A stretch of 38,746 nt of DNA from Actinomadura darangshiensis (GCF_004349235.1 NZ_SMKY01000056.1:1-38746); one strand, 5' to 3'; counted from the stretch's first letter, positions 1 through 8,071 are shown. Made by a program: numbers and translations. Notes: a model not told the origin generated them from the letters alone.

Positions 1-963
1 GGTGGCGGGGCCGCGGTGGCGCAGCACCGCGCCGAGCAGCCGCCGGCCCGACAGCGGGACGCCGAGGGCCCGCGCGCGGGCGGCGGCCTCCTGCGGGTCG
101 GAGTAGGCGTGCGCGAGGATGCGGGCGATGATCGTCCCGTGCGCCTGCCGCTCGACGCTCTCGGCGTGCCGGTCGAGCAGCCGGCCGAGCGCGAGCGTGG
201 TGGCGGCCCGCTCGATCAGGACGGTCTCCCGCGGCGACGGCGGCGAGCCGAGGTCGATGATCAGCCGTCCCCAGTCCTCGCCGCGCGCGCCGACCATGGT
301 GACCAGCCAGCCGGACGTCGCGTCGTAGCCGGTGCGGCGGCCGGGCCGGACGGCGCGCGACCGCGTCTCCCATGCCGACAGCAGCTCCGCCGGGTCGGCC
401 GCGCCGGCGTCCGCGGCGAGCACCTGGTGGGCGAGGTTCTCCAGCACGACCGGGTGCCCGCCGAGCGCCGCGACCTGCCGGACGACCTCGTCGGTGGAGG
501 CGCCCTCGACCGACAGCTGGGTGAAGATCTCGTGCAGCTGCTCGGAGGCGCGCAGCTCGGCGAACTGCTCCTGCAGGATCCGGGCGTGCACGGACTCGGT
601 GATGTCGACGAACGCGGGCTCGTGCGCCAGCACGACCACCGGGAGGCGGTACTCCTCGGCGGCGGCGATCAGCGCGGCCGGCAGCACGCTGGCGTAGCGC
701 CGGCCCAGCTCGATCATCAGCCCGCTGACGCCGACCTCGGCGAGGTCGCCGATGTAGGCGCGCAGCCGTTCCGGCTCGTCCGGCAGCGCGATCCCGGTCG
801 TGAGGACGAGCTCGCCGCCGTGCAGCAGGTGCGCGATGTCGGTGACCTCGGCGACGTGCACCCAGCGGACCCGGTTGCCGGTGCGGTCCGCGCCCGCGAC
901 GACGTGCGGCTGGCCGCGGCGTACCGCGTCGAGCTGGAGGACGTCGTCGACAGTGGGCAGCAT
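1..963 (-). CDS. PucR-family transcriptional regulator, 3' end beyond window
   Basis: Reading the minus strand from an ATG at 963 gives an uninterrupted frame of 321 codons to the window edge. It begins MLPTVDDVLQLDAVRRGQPH and continues with VRWVHVAEVTDIAHLL and GGELVLTTGIAL. That is the N-terminal PucR ligand-sensing domain, covering roughly residues 1-125. It is followed by the GGDEF-like middle region of CdaR/PucR regulators. The C-terminal helix-turn-helix expected near residues 450-510 is cut off by the window edge. Family members regulate purine, GABA, proline or omega-amino-acid catabolism, often from a position divergent to the target genes. Here the gene is divergent from an aminotransferase/semialdehyde dehydrogenase operon 191 bases away, so it is the likely regulator of that operon (inference). 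Confidence 0.9.
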   Translation of the reverse strand, partial: MLPTVDDVLQLDAVRRGQPHVVAGADRTGNRVRWVHVAEVTDIAHLLHGGELVLTTGIALPDEPERLRAYIGDLAEVGVSGLMIELGRRYASVLPAALIAAAEEYRLPVVVLAHEPAFVDITESVHARILQEQFAELRASEQLHEIFTQLSVEGASTDEVVRQVAALGGHPVVLENLAHQVLAADAGAADPAELLSAWETRSRAVRPGRRTGYDATSGWLVTMVGARGEDWGRLIIDLGSPPSPRETVLIERAATTLALGRLLDRHAESVERQAHGTIIARILAHAYSDPQEAAARARALGVPLSGRRLLGAVLRHRGPAT

Positions 964-987
964 CACCGGCGATGATATCCGGACAGG

Positions 988-1027
988 GTGTCAGCGGCGG
1001 TGATCCACTCGTTACACCGTGTCAGCG
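988..1027. repeat. GTGTCAGCG direct repeat in the divergent PucR/aminotransferase promoter region
   Basis: The nonamer GTGTCAGCG occurs at 988-996 and again at 1019-1027. The two copies are 31 bases apart, about three helical turns, and both lie between the divergent regulator and aminotransferase starts. They are a candidate binding site for the PucR-type regulator. This rests on position and repetition only; no family consensus is known to me. Confidence 0.35.
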
Positions 1028-1154
1028 ACCGTCCTCCAGCCCCCACCCTCCAATCGACGGGCTCCGCTCGGCGCCAGCAGACCGTTAACCGGAATTGCGC
1101 GGTCGTGACACTCTGCGGGTGGCCGCGGCCGTCCGCGCGACCGAGACTTGTGCC

Positions 1155-2507
1155 ATGTCGGAACACGCGAACCTGCTCCGGCGCCACCGGGCGGTCATGC
1201 CGTCGTGGATGGCGCTCAACTACACGGACCCCATCGAGATCGTCGGCGCCAAGGGCAACCGCGTGACCGACGCCGAGGGCAACGGCTACCTCGACTTCTT
1301 CACCGGCATCCTGACGAACATGCTCGGGTACGACGTGCCCGAGGTGCGGGACGCGGTGGAGCGGCAGCTGGCCACCGGCGTCGTGCACACATCCACCGCG
1401 TACCTGCTGCGCGGGCAGGTGGAGCTGGCCGAGAAGATCGCCCGGCTGTCCGGCATCCCGGACGCGAAGGTGTTCTTCACCAATTCCGGGACCGAGGCCA
1501 ACGAGACGGCGCTGCTGCTCGCCGCCTACGCCCGGCGCAGCGGCCAGGTCCTCGCGATGCGGCAGAGCTACCACGGCCGGTCGTTCGCCGCGGCGGGCGT
1601 CACCGGCAACCGGGCCTGGACGAACGTGTCGTTCTCGCCGCTGGACGTCCACTTCCTGCACGGCGCCGACCGGCACCTGCCGCAGTTCGCCGGAATGACG
1701 GACGAGCAGTACATCGACGCGTGCGCGCAGGACCTCCGGCACGTGATCGCCACCGCGACCGGCGGGGACGTCGCCGCGCTGATCGCCGAGCCGATCCAGG
1801 GCGTCGGCGGCTTCACGATGCCGCCGGACGGGCTGTTCGCCGCGTACAAGCGCGTCCTGGACGAGTTCGGGATCCTGTTCGTCTCCGACGAGGTGCAGAC
1901 AGGCTGGGGGCGGACGGGCCAGGGCTTCTGGGGCATCGACAACCACGGTGTGACCCCGGACGCGATCACGTTCGCGAAGGGCCTCGGGAACGGCTTCGCG
2001 GTCGGCGGCGTCGTCGCACGCGGCGACCTCATGGACGGCCTGCACGCGGTCGGCATCTCCACGTTCGGCGGCAACCCGGTCTCGATGGCCGCCGCGAACG
2101 CGACGCTCGACCATGTCCTGGACCACGACCTGCAGGCCAACGCGGCGCGGCAGGGCGCGACGATCATCGGCGGGCTGGCGGCGGCGGCCGGCCGGTTCCC
2201 CGTCGTCAAGGACGTCCGGGGCAAGGGCCTGATGTTCGCGATCGAGCTGGCCGACCCGGGCACCGGCGAGCCGAGCCCGCCGCTCGCCGCCGCGCTGATG
2301 GAGGCGGCCCGGGAGCGGGGGCTGCTCGTCGGCAAGGGCGGCCTGTACGGCAATGTGGTGCGCATGGCGCCGCCGATGACCCTGACCGACGACGAGGCCG
2401 CCGAGGGCCTCGGCATCCTGATCGCATCCCTCGAAGCCGTGAGCGACACCGCCGTTGCCGGGGGGCGCGGGGGGTCGTCCCCCCACAAGGATGGAGCAGC
2501 CGGATGA
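1155..2507 (+). CDS. Class III PLP-dependent aminotransferase (beta-alanine/GABA type)
   Basis: A 450-residue fold-type I aminotransferase. Visible landmarks are NSGTEANETALLLA (cofactor phosphate loop), SYHGRS, IAEPIQGVGGF, VSDEVQTGWGRTG with the PLP-ring aspartate, and ITFAKGLGNG. The last places the Schiff-base lysine at residue 275. Length and motifs fit the omega-amino-acid:pyruvate/2-oxoglutarate group. The start at 1155 (MSEHANLLRRH) fits homologues better than an upstream in-frame ATG at 1095. The stop overlaps the next gene's ATG by four bases, so the two are translationally coupled. The partner is an MmsA-type dehydrogenase, so the likely route is transamination of beta-alanine (or 3-aminoisobutyrate) to a semialdehyde. 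The exact substrate cannot be read from sequence. The C-terminal tail is coded by a G6/C6 hairpin sequence. Confidence 0.88.
   Translation: MSEHANLLRRHRAVMPSWMALNYTDPIEIVGAKGNRVTDAEGNGYLDFFTGILTNMLGYDVPEVRDAVERQLATGVVHTSTAYLLRGQVELAEKIARLSGIPDAKVFFTNSGTEANETALLLAAYARRSGQVLAMRQSYHGRSFAAAGVTGNRAWTNVSFSPLDVHFLHGADRHLPQFAGMTDEQYIDACAQDLRHVIATATGGDVAALIAEPIQGVGGFTMPPDGLFAAYKRVLDEFGILFVSDEVQTGWGRTGQGFWGIDNHGVTPDAITFAKGLGNGFAVGGVVARGDLMDGLHAVGISTFGGNPVSMAAANATLDHVLDHDLQANAARQGATIIGGLAAAAGRFPVVKDVRGKGLMFAIELADPGTGEPSPPLAAALMEAARERGLLVGKGGLYGNVVRMAPPMTLTDDEAAEGLGILIASLEAVSDTAVAGGRGGSSPHKDGAAG
2469..2484. repeat. G6-TCGT-C6 hairpin at aminotransferase/dehydrogenase junction
   Basis: Six Gs, TCGT and six Cs form a perfect 6-bp stem with a 4-base loop, inside the last codons of the aminotransferase and 20 bases before the next start. 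It resembles hairpins at 9797-9822 and 24327-24338. It may modulate readthrough within the operon or belong to a small dispersed repeat family. Confidence 0.6.
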
Positions 2508-4039
2508 CCAAGCACGTCACGCACTGGATCGGCGGGAAGCCGTTCGACGGGGAGTCCGCGCGGCGCGGCGACATCTACGAGCCCGCCTCCGGGCGCCTCG
2601 CCGGGACGGTCGACTTCGCCTCGCGGGCCGAGGTCGACGCGGCCGTGGCCGCCGCGAAGGCCGCGTTCCCCGGCTGGCGGGACGCCTCGCTCTCGCAGCG
2701 CACGAAGGTGCTGTTCAGGTTCCGCGAGCTGGTCGGCGCGCACCGCGACGAGCTGGCGCGGCTGATCTCGTCCGAGCACGGCAAGGTGGTCTCGGACGCG
2801 GCCGGCGAGGTGGCCCGCGGCCTGGAGGTCGTCGAGTTCGCCTGCGGGATCCCGCACCTGCTCAAGGGCGGCTTCTCCGAGAACGTCTCGACGCGGGTGG
2901 ACGCCTACTCGATCCTGCAGCCGGTCGGGGTGGCCGCCGGGATCACCCCGTTCAACTTCCCGGCGATGGTCCCGATGTGGATGTTCCCGGTGGCGGTCGC
3001 GTGCGGGAACACGTTCGTGCTGAAGCCGTCGGAGAAGGACCCGTCGGCGTCGGTGCGGCTCGCCGAGCTGTGGGCCGAGGCGGGCCTGCCGGACGGCGTC
3101 TTCAACGTCCTGCACGGCGACAAGGCCGCGGTGGACGGGCTGCTGCACCACCCGGACGTCAAGGCGGTCAGCTTCGTCGGCTCCACGCCCATCGCGCGCC
3201 GCATCTACGAGACGGCGGCGGCGAACGGCAAGCGGGTGCAGGCGCTCGGCGGCGCGAAGAACCACATGCTCGTGCTGCCGGACGCCGATCTCGACCTCGC
3301 CGCGGACGCCGCGGTGTCCGCCGGGTTCGGGTCGGCGGGGGAGCGGTGCATGGCGATCTCCGTCGTCGTCGCCGTGGACCCGGTCGGCGACGAGCTGATG
3401 GCCAGGATCCGCGAGCGGGTCGGCAGGCTCAGGGTCGGCCCTGGCGACGACCCCGCGTCGGAGATGGGCCCGCTCGTCACCGAGGCGCACCGCGACAAGG
3501 TCGCCTCCTACCTGGACGGCGGTGTCGCGCAGGGGGCGACGCTCGCCGTCGACGGGCGCGACCCGGACGTCCTCGGCGGCGCGGGCGGCGGGTTCTGGCT
3601 CGGCCCGACCGTCCTCGACCACGTCACCCCGGACATGGACGCCTACAAGGACGAGATCTTCGGCCCGGTCCTGTCGGTGGTGCGGTCCGGCTCCTACGAG
3701 GACGCGATGGAGCTGATCTCCGCCAACCCGTACGGCAACGGGACAGCGATCTTCACCGGCGACGGCGGGGCGGCGCGCCGCTTCCAGAACGAGGTGGAGG
3801 TCGGCATGGTCGGCGTGAACGTGCCGATTCCGGTGCCGATGGCCTACTACTCGTTCGGCGGCTGGAAGGACTCCCTGTTCGGCGACAGCCATGTCCACGG
3901 GATGGAGGGCGTCCACTTCTACACCCGCACCAAGGCCGTGACCTCGCGCTGGCTCGCTGCGTCTCACCCCCATGGCTACGCCCCACCGCCCCCCGGGAGC
4001 CACGGCGGGGTGAACCTGGGCTTCCCCACCGGCGGCTGA
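2504..4039 (+). CDS. mmsA: CoA-acylating methylmalonate-semialdehyde dehydrogenase
   Basis: A 511-residue aldehyde dehydrogenase of the MmsA type. It starts MTKHVTHWIGGKPFDG and contains ITPFNFPAMVPMWM (cofactor site), KPSEKDPSA, FVGSTPIAR and LGGAKNHM. The nucleophile motif GSAGERCMAIS puts the catalytic cysteine at residue 282. EIFGPVLSVV and a C-terminal KDSLFGD segment complete the family pattern. The enzyme converts methylmalonate- or malonate-semialdehyde plus CoA and NAD+ to propionyl- or acetyl-CoA with release of CO2. It overlaps the aminotransferase by ATGA, which supports a shared pathway: amine removal, then oxidative decarboxylation. Compared with textbook MmsA it has a short Pro/Gly-rich C-terminal tail of about 25 residues. 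Confidence 0.93.
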   Translation: MTKHVTHWIGGKPFDGESARRGDIYEPASGRLAGTVDFASRAEVDAAVAAAKAAFPGWRDASLSQRTKVLFRFRELVGAHRDELARLISSEHGKVVSDAAGEVARGLEVVEFACGIPHLLKGGFSENVSTRVDAYSILQPVGVAAGITPFNFPAMVPMWMFPVAVACGNTFVLKPSEKDPSASVRLAELWAEAGLPDGVFNVLHGDKAAVDGLLHHPDVKAVSFVGSTPIARRIYETAAANGKRVQALGGAKNHMLVLPDADLDLAADAAVSAGFGSAGERCMAISVVVAVDPVGDELMARIRERVGRLRVGPGDDPASEMGPLVTEAHRDKVASYLDGGVAQGATLAVDGRDPDVLGGAGGGFWLGPTVLDHVTPDMDAYKDEIFGPVLSVVRSGSYEDAMELISANPYGNGTAIFTGDGGAARRFQNEVEVGMVGVNVPIPVPMAYYSFGGWKDSLFGDSHVHGMEGVHFYTRTKAVTSRWLAASHPHGYAPPPPGSHGGVNLGFPTGG

Positions 4040-4120
4040 GCGTTCGGGAATTTCCTACCGGCGCCGTTTTTCGTCGTTGATTTTCGTCATACGTGTGCGG
4101 ACGAATAATGGCGCCACCCA

Positions 4121-4149
4121 TTGACTGGCTCTGTGACCGGCGACACAAT
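4121..4149 (+). promoter_or_regulatory. Sigma-70-like promoter for the small W-rich gene
   Basis: TTGACT at 4121-4126 and CACAAT at 4144-4149 are separated by exactly 17 bases. They match the actinobacterial housekeeping consensus at five and four of six positions. The predicted transcript starts near 4156, about 107 bases before the ATG at 4263. The surrounding 4040-4200 stretch is noticeably less GC-rich than the genes around it. Confidence 0.6.
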
Positions 4150-4262
4150 CTGACTGTCTCCATTTATTGGGACGAATTCAAAAAGTCAGGGTCGGCAGTC
4201 AGAAACACGAGGTCCAGGGGCCGTACGGCCCGATGGAGCCGGATGTGCAGGAGAGCCGCGCT

Positions 4263-4628
4263 ATGACCGCAGGCGACCACGCCGCAGAGGTGGACGCGCT
4301 CGGAAGGCGATTCCCGGGCTGGACCATTTGGTTCGGCCTGCGCACCGGCCACTGGTGGGCACTGCCGCCCAAGGACCGCGACGTCGGCGACTTCCTGGAG
4401 GCCGACACCCCGCAGCGGCTCATCGCACGGATCGAGGTGGTCAAGCACGCCGCCCCCAGGCGGCGGCCGGCCGGCGGGCCGGCACCCCACGGCGGCCCAG
4501 CGCGGCCGTCCCGCGACACCCGTCCGGACGTGCGGCGTCCCTCGAATCTCCTCCGTCTCGAGGGCGTCACACCGCCGCCGTTCGGCCGGGTACCGGTGAT
4601 CGCGTGGCCAGGCAGCACCGCACGGTGA
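4263..4628 (+). CDS. Small W-rich actinomycete protein of unknown function
   Basis: Encodes 121 residues from MTAGDHAAEVDALGRRF. The recognisable part is residues 14-60: FPGWTIWFGLRTGHWWALPP, followed by FLEADTPQRLIARIE. Short proteins with this FPGW...W.ALPP pattern recur in actinomycetes, often near regulators, and have no assigned role to my knowledge. The remaining half is Arg/Pro-rich and probably disordered. A Shine-Dalgarno-like CAGGAGAG at 4249-4256 sits just before the ATG and decides the start over in-frame ATGs at 4167 and 4233. It is a single gene with its own promoter, in the same direction as the flanking mmsA and solute receptor genes. Confidence 0.65.
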   Translation: MTAGDHAAEVDALGRRFPGWTIWFGLRTGHWWALPPKDRDVGDFLEADTPQRLIARIEVVKHAAPRRRPAGGPAPHGGPARPSRDTRPDVRRPSNLLRLEGVTPPPFGRVPVIAWPGSTAR

Positions 4629-5098
4629 TCCGCTGTTCCCCAACCTCGCCACGCACACCGGTGCCGCCGCGGCCCCGGGCACGACGGAAGCCCGCGCCAT
4701 ATCCCTCTCCGGCAACCTCCGTGTATGGCGCGGACGCCAGCACCCACCGTCCCCCGGGGCCCCGGCGGTTTCTTCGTTGACACGCCGCCCCGAATTGCGA
4801 CAGCAAAGGGTGGGGCCATTGGTAACGGAGTTCTTACCTCCGGGAAACGTTTGCCGACGCACCCGAGTCGCGATCTTTGGTAATTCCCGATGCGCCGGCG
4901 CCCGCTCGGCGGGATTTGTTCCGGCGGACCGGCGATAAATTCGTCAATGCCGCCGGGGACCGACGGAATGGCGGCCGGCGGGTGCGGGGAGCGCCGCCGC
5001 GGGGCGGGTGCGCGCCGCCCGGCCGTTCCGGAGACGCTACGCTGCGCCGACGGGCCCGTTCACGAGGGGGAGGGCCCTGCGCACGGATCGGGAGCGAC
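4629..5098. other. 470-base gap without a supportable gene
   Basis: Reading frames that cross this stretch have no recognisable protein content, and the long minus-strand frame 4164-4862 looks like a composition artefact. A weak hairpin CGGAG/CTCCG lies near 4824-4840 on a locally AT-richer background. The end of the gap holds the receptor gene's ribosome-binding site (GGGAGC, 5090-5095). A leader or promoter region for the solute receptor gene is likely, but I cannot place a convincing -35/-10 pair. Confidence 0.4.
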
Positions 5099-6334
5099 AT
5101 GCGGCTGAAGGCCACGGCACGGGTGATGCCGGGACGGGTCAAGGCGGCGGCGGCCGTGGCGGCGGCCGCGGCGCTGGCCGCGGCGGGGCTCGGCGCCTGC
5201 AGCGGGGAGGACGAGAAGCCGGTCGGCGTCGCCAAGGTGGCGAGCACCCTCGGCCCGGGCGAGGGTGCGCTGAACCTGGTCACGCTGCCCGGCTCGGTCG
5301 AGAGCGGCAGCACCGACCCGCGCGTCGACTGGGTCACCCCGTTCCAGGAGCGCACCAACTGCAAGGTCGGCCTGAAGACCGTGCAGACGCCCGAGGAGAT
5401 GGCCGACCTCATGCGGGACAAGGACCGCCGGTACGACGGCGTCGCCGCGCCGCCCGAGGTCGCCGGGCGACTGGTCGAGGACAACCAGGTCGTCCCGATC
5501 AACCCCGACCTCGTGGACGGCTACAAGAAGCTGGAGCCGAAGCTCCGCAAGCTGCTGGAGCGCGACGGCAAGCACTACGGCATCCCGTACGTGTGGGGCT
5601 CCAACCTGCTGCTGTACGACACCCGGACCGTCCCGCAGCCGTCGAGCTGGGCGGCGCTCTTCGACCCCGGCCAGGCCCGCCGGTTCTCCGGCAAGCTCGT
5701 CATGCGCGACAGCCCGCTCGCCATCGCCGAGGCCGCGCTCTACCTGAAGGGCAAGGAGCGCAAGCTCAAGATCCGCGACCCGTTCTCGCTGACGCGCAGG
5801 CAGCTCGCCGCCGCGGGGCGGGTGCTGGCCGAGCAGCGCCCCTACGTCCAGCAGTACTGGGAGCTCCCGGCCGACGCCGTCAGCGCGTTCGCCGGCGGGC
5901 GGGCCGTGCTCGGCCAGGGGTGGCCCTACCACGTGGACGTGCTGAACCGCGCGTCCCGGCCCGTCCAGGGCGTCGTCCCGTCCGAGGGCGCGACCGGGTG
6001 GATGGACGCGTGGATGATCGGCGCCCGCGTCCAGCACCCCAACTGCATGTACCAGTGGCTGCAGTGGACGGCCTCGCCGGACGTCCAGCAGCAGGTCGCC
6101 GAGTGGACCGGGGTGGCGCCCGCCAACCCGCAGGCGTGCTCGGGCGACCGGCTCAAGTCCGGCTTCTGCGCCGCCTACCACGTCGGCGACCGGGACTACC
6201 TCGACAAGATCATCTTTGCGCACGCGCCGTCGAAGGCGTGCCGCGCGGGCAAGGACGAGGACGAAAAGGACGACGAGGACTGCACCGACTACGCCGAGTG
6301 GACCCGGACCTGGATCAGGTCGACGAGGGCCTGA
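5099..6334 (+). CDS. Extracellular solute-binding lipoprotein (PotD/spermidine-putrescine type)
   Basis: A 411-residue secreted receptor. A basic N-terminus and hydrophobic stretch end in the lipobox LGAC, with the acylated cysteine at residue 34, so the mature protein is tethered to the outer face of the membrane. The body has class II periplasmic-binding-protein features: LNLVTLPGSVE, YGIPYVWGSNLLLYDT, AVLGQGWPYHVDVLN and a C-terminal WLQWTASPDVQQQVAEWTG segment. This layout is typical of polyamine/iron-type receptors. Six cysteines lie in the mature chain, several close together, which allows disulfides. An acidic/lysine-rich loop (AGKDEDEKDDEDC) near the C-terminus is unusual. No permease or ATPase gene is adjacent, so it must share a transporter elsewhere or act as a sensor. 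Start chosen at 5099 because GGGAGC lies just upstream. Confidence 0.82.
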   Translation: MRLKATARVMPGRVKAAAAVAAAAALAAAGLGACSGEDEKPVGVAKVASTLGPGEGALNLVTLPGSVESGSTDPRVDWVTPFQERTNCKVGLKTVQTPEEMADLMRDKDRRYDGVAAPPEVAGRLVEDNQVVPINPDLVDGYKKLEPKLRKLLERDGKHYGIPYVWGSNLLLYDTRTVPQPSSWAALFDPGQARRFSGKLVMRDSPLAIAEAALYLKGKERKLKIRDPFSLTRRQLAAAGRVLAEQRPYVQQYWELPADAVSAFAGGRAVLGQGWPYHVDVLNRASRPVQGVVPSEGATGWMDAWMIGARVQHPNCMYQWLQWTASPDVQQQVAEWTGVAPANPQACSGDRLKSGFCAAYHVGDRDYLDKIIFAHAPSKACRAGKDEDEKDDEDCTDYAEWTRTWIRSTRA

Positions 6335-6370
6335 CGGCCGGCGGGGCCTGGCAGGAGTCACCGGCAGGGG

Positions 6371-6757
6371 TCAGAGGTCTCTCCGGCGCGCCCGGCCGCC
6401 CCCAGCCGGGCGCGCCTGCCGGGTGGTCCCGGGCTTCCCCCCGAAGGCCCAGGTCACCCTTCTCCTTGGAGAGACCTCCATGGCGACGGCGGCCGGCGCC
6501 GTCGCCGGCGCGGGCGGCGGCTCCCCGGCCGGCCGCCCGGCGTCCGTGAACGGCTCCCGGAGGCCCCGCCGTGCGCGGGGTACCGGCGGGGCCGGTGCGC
6601 AGTCGTCGCACGCGAACACCCCGGACGAGTCCGGCAGGCGGCCGACGCGGACGCGCGGCCGGGGCCACCTCTTGCGGCAGACGACGCACGCGTCGCCGAG
6701 GCGCTGAGCCGTGCTCAGCCCCCCAGGGTCGACGACCTGCTCGTCCGTCTGGCCCAT
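6371..6757 (-). CDS. Small CxxC/CxxC protein, possible zinc ribbon
   Basis: Encodes 128 residues. Residues 22-55 read DACVVCRKRWPRPRVRVGRL and then a segment ending FACDDCA. That gives two CxxC pairs about 25 residues apart, the spacing of a small zinc-ribbon. The rest is Pro/Ala/Arg-rich and of low complexity. A GGAG five to eight bases upstream supports the start at 6757, and a TATAAA hexamer on the minus strand at 6802-6797 could be its -10. It is transcribed towards the receptor gene, whose stop lies 36 bases away. The function is unknown; the cysteine pattern is what separates it from a spurious frame. Confidence 0.55.
   Translation of the reverse strand: MGQTDEQVVDPGGLSTAQRLGDACVVCRKRWPRPRVRVGRLPDSSGVFACDDCAPAPPVPRARRGLREPFTDAGRPAGEPPPAPATAPAAVAMEVSPRRRVTWAFGGKPGTTRQARPAGGGRARRRDL
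6385..6416. repeat. 12-bp perfect hairpin between convergent genes
   Basis: GGCGCGCCCGGC at 6385-6396 pairs perfectly with GCCGGGCGCGCC at 6405-6416 across an 8-base loop. It lies 51 bases past the receptor stop, inside the 3' end of the convergent CxxC gene. It lacks a T-tract but, like many actinomycete terminators, could end transcription of the receptor gene. Confidence 0.5.
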
Positions 6758-6923
6758 GTCTCCATCCCCCCGGCGGGAGTCGGTTCACGTCACTCCTTTA
6801 TAGGCGGGGGAGCGTGTGGTGCCCGTTACCGAAAGTGAAAAGAGCGGCAAAGCCTCACGTGTCGCCGGGGCCGGTCGCGCCCGATCCGGCTACGGGCCGC
6901 CGCGCGGACCCCGAAAACGCCTG

Positions 6924-6975
6924 GACCAGGGGCTTTGCAGACCAGGGCCATACGGTCGGCGACCAGCGGCTTTGC
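6924..6975 (+). repeat. 15-bp direct repeats upstream of orphan kinase gene
   Basis: GACCAGGGGCTTTGC (6924-6938) and GACCAGCGGCTTTGC (6961-6975) differ at one position and are 37 bases apart, ending 35 bases before the kinase ATG. They are candidate regulator-binding sites for the kinase promoter. Confidence 0.45.
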
Positions 6976-6977
6976 CG

Positions 6978-7008
6978 TCCTTTGGGTGGCCGTTGCGTAC
7001 AAAGGAGG
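6978..7008 (+). promoter_or_regulatory. Possible RBS-sequestering hairpin before the orphan kinase
   Basis: TCCTTTG at 6978-6984 is the exact complement of CAAAGGA at 7000-7006, with a 15-base loop. The second arm contains the Shine-Dalgarno AAAGGAGG (7001-7008), which lies only one base from the ATG at 7010. In RNA this stem would bury the ribosome-binding site. This is inferred from sequence alone. Confidence 0.4.
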
Positions 7009-7009
7009 C

Positions 7010-8071
7010 ATGTCGGCCAGGAACGTCGGTCCCCGGCGCGTCCGGCCGCGCGGGCCCCGCCCGGTGCGGGCGCGCGCGACCCTACTGATGGTCACCGCGC
7101 TCGGCTCCCCGCTGCTGGCCGCGGTCGCCGTCGCGGCCGCCGCGCTGGCCCTGCTCGCCGATGCCGGCCGCCCGGCGGTGCTCGCCGCCGTCATGCTCCT
7201 GCTCGCCGCGGGCGTCCTCGGGCTGACCGCCTGGGGCGCCCGCCGCGTCGCCGCCCGGACGCTGCGGCCGGTGCGGAGCCTGCGGCGCGAGCTGGCGGAA
7301 CTCGACGACGCCGACCTGGGCCTGCGGGTAGCCGTGCCGTCCACCGGCGACGACACCGAGCGGCTGGCCGGCCAGGTCAACGCGCTGCTCGCCCGGCTGG
7401 AGTCGGCGGCGCTGCAGCGGCGCTCGTTCATCGCCGACGCCTCGCACGAGCTGCGCACGCCGCTCACCGGCCTGCGGACCCGCATCGAGCTGGCCCTCGC
7501 CGCGCCCGAGGACGGCGACGCCGCCGAGACCCTGTGGCACTCGCTGGCCGACATCGACCGGCTGCACCACATCGTCGACGACCTGCTCATCCTCGCCCGC
7601 CTCGACTCCGGCGACCTGCCCGACCGGGAGCGCATCGACCTCGGCATGCTGGTGGAGGGCGAGGTCGGCCGCCGCGCCGCGTCCGTCCCGACCGCCGTCA
7701 AGGTGGAGCCGGGCGTCGTGGTGATGGGCAGCCGGCCGCGTCTCGTGCGCGCCGTGTACAACCTGCTCGCCAACGCCGAGCGCTACGCCGCCGAGCGGGT
7801 CGAGGTCGAGGCGCGCGCGGACGGTGCGGAGGCCGTCCTCGAGGTGCATGACGACGGACCCGGCATCCCGCCCGCCGACCGCGACCGCGTCTTCGAGCGC
7901 TTCTCCCGGCTCGACACCGCGCGCAGCCGCGACAAGGGCGGCAGCGGCCTCGGCCTGGCGATCGCACGCCAGATCGTCGTAGCCCACGGCGGCACCCTGT
8001 ACGTGGCCGACGGCACCTACGGCACCCGCCTCGTCCTCCGACTCCCCCTCGCCACCCCCGAACCCCGTTGA
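7010..8071 (+). CDS. Orphan sensor histidine kinase, short-loop type
   Basis: A 353-residue membrane kinase. Two transmembrane helices (about residues 24-45 and 52-75) are separated by only a few residues, so there is no real extracytoplasmic sensor domain. A HAMP region (RRVAARTLRPVRSLRREL) follows. The H-box is FIADASHELRTPLTGL with His146, and then come the N-box LLANAERYA, DDGPGIP and GSGLGLAIA. All residues for autophosphorylation are present. No response regulator lies beside it; the neighbours are a CxxC protein and an HxlR regulator, so its partner is elsewhere. The Shine-Dalgarno is unusually close (one base) to the ATG. An alternative GTG start lies about 18 codons downstream, but homologues usually include the basic N-terminus. 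Confidence 0.85.
   Translation: MSARNVGPRRVRPRGPRPVRARATLLMVTALGSPLLAAVAVAAAALALLADAGRPAVLAAVMLLLAAGVLGLTAWGARRVAARTLRPVRSLRRELAELDDADLGLRVAVPSTGDDTERLAGQVNALLARLESAALQRRSFIADASHELRTPLTGLRTRIELALAAPEDGDAAETLWHSLADIDRLHHIVDDLLILARLDSGDLPDRERIDLGMLVEGEVGRRAASVPTAVKVEPGVVVMGSRPRLVRAVYNLLANAERYAAERVEVEARADGAEAVLEVHDDGPGIPPADRDRVFERFSRLDTARSRDKGGSGLGLAIARQIVVAHGGTLYVADGTYGTRLVLRLPLATPEPR

Noticed and set aside
963..4003. Long minus-strand frames opposite the aminotransferase and dehydrogenase genes (963-2486 and 1568-4003)
   Set aside because: They are antisense to clearly conserved enzymes, are Arg/Gly/Ala-rich with no motifs, and are expected by-products of very high third-position GC.
4539..4564. 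CCCTCGA/TCGAGGG inverted repeat
   Set aside because: It lies inside the coding part of the small W-rich gene, has a 12-base spacer and no link to a promoter.
4164..4862. 232-codon minus-strand frame over the small W-rich gene
   Set aside because: No recognisable sequence, no ribosome-binding site; the plus-strand gene has a good promoter, Shine-Dalgarno and a known conserved pattern.
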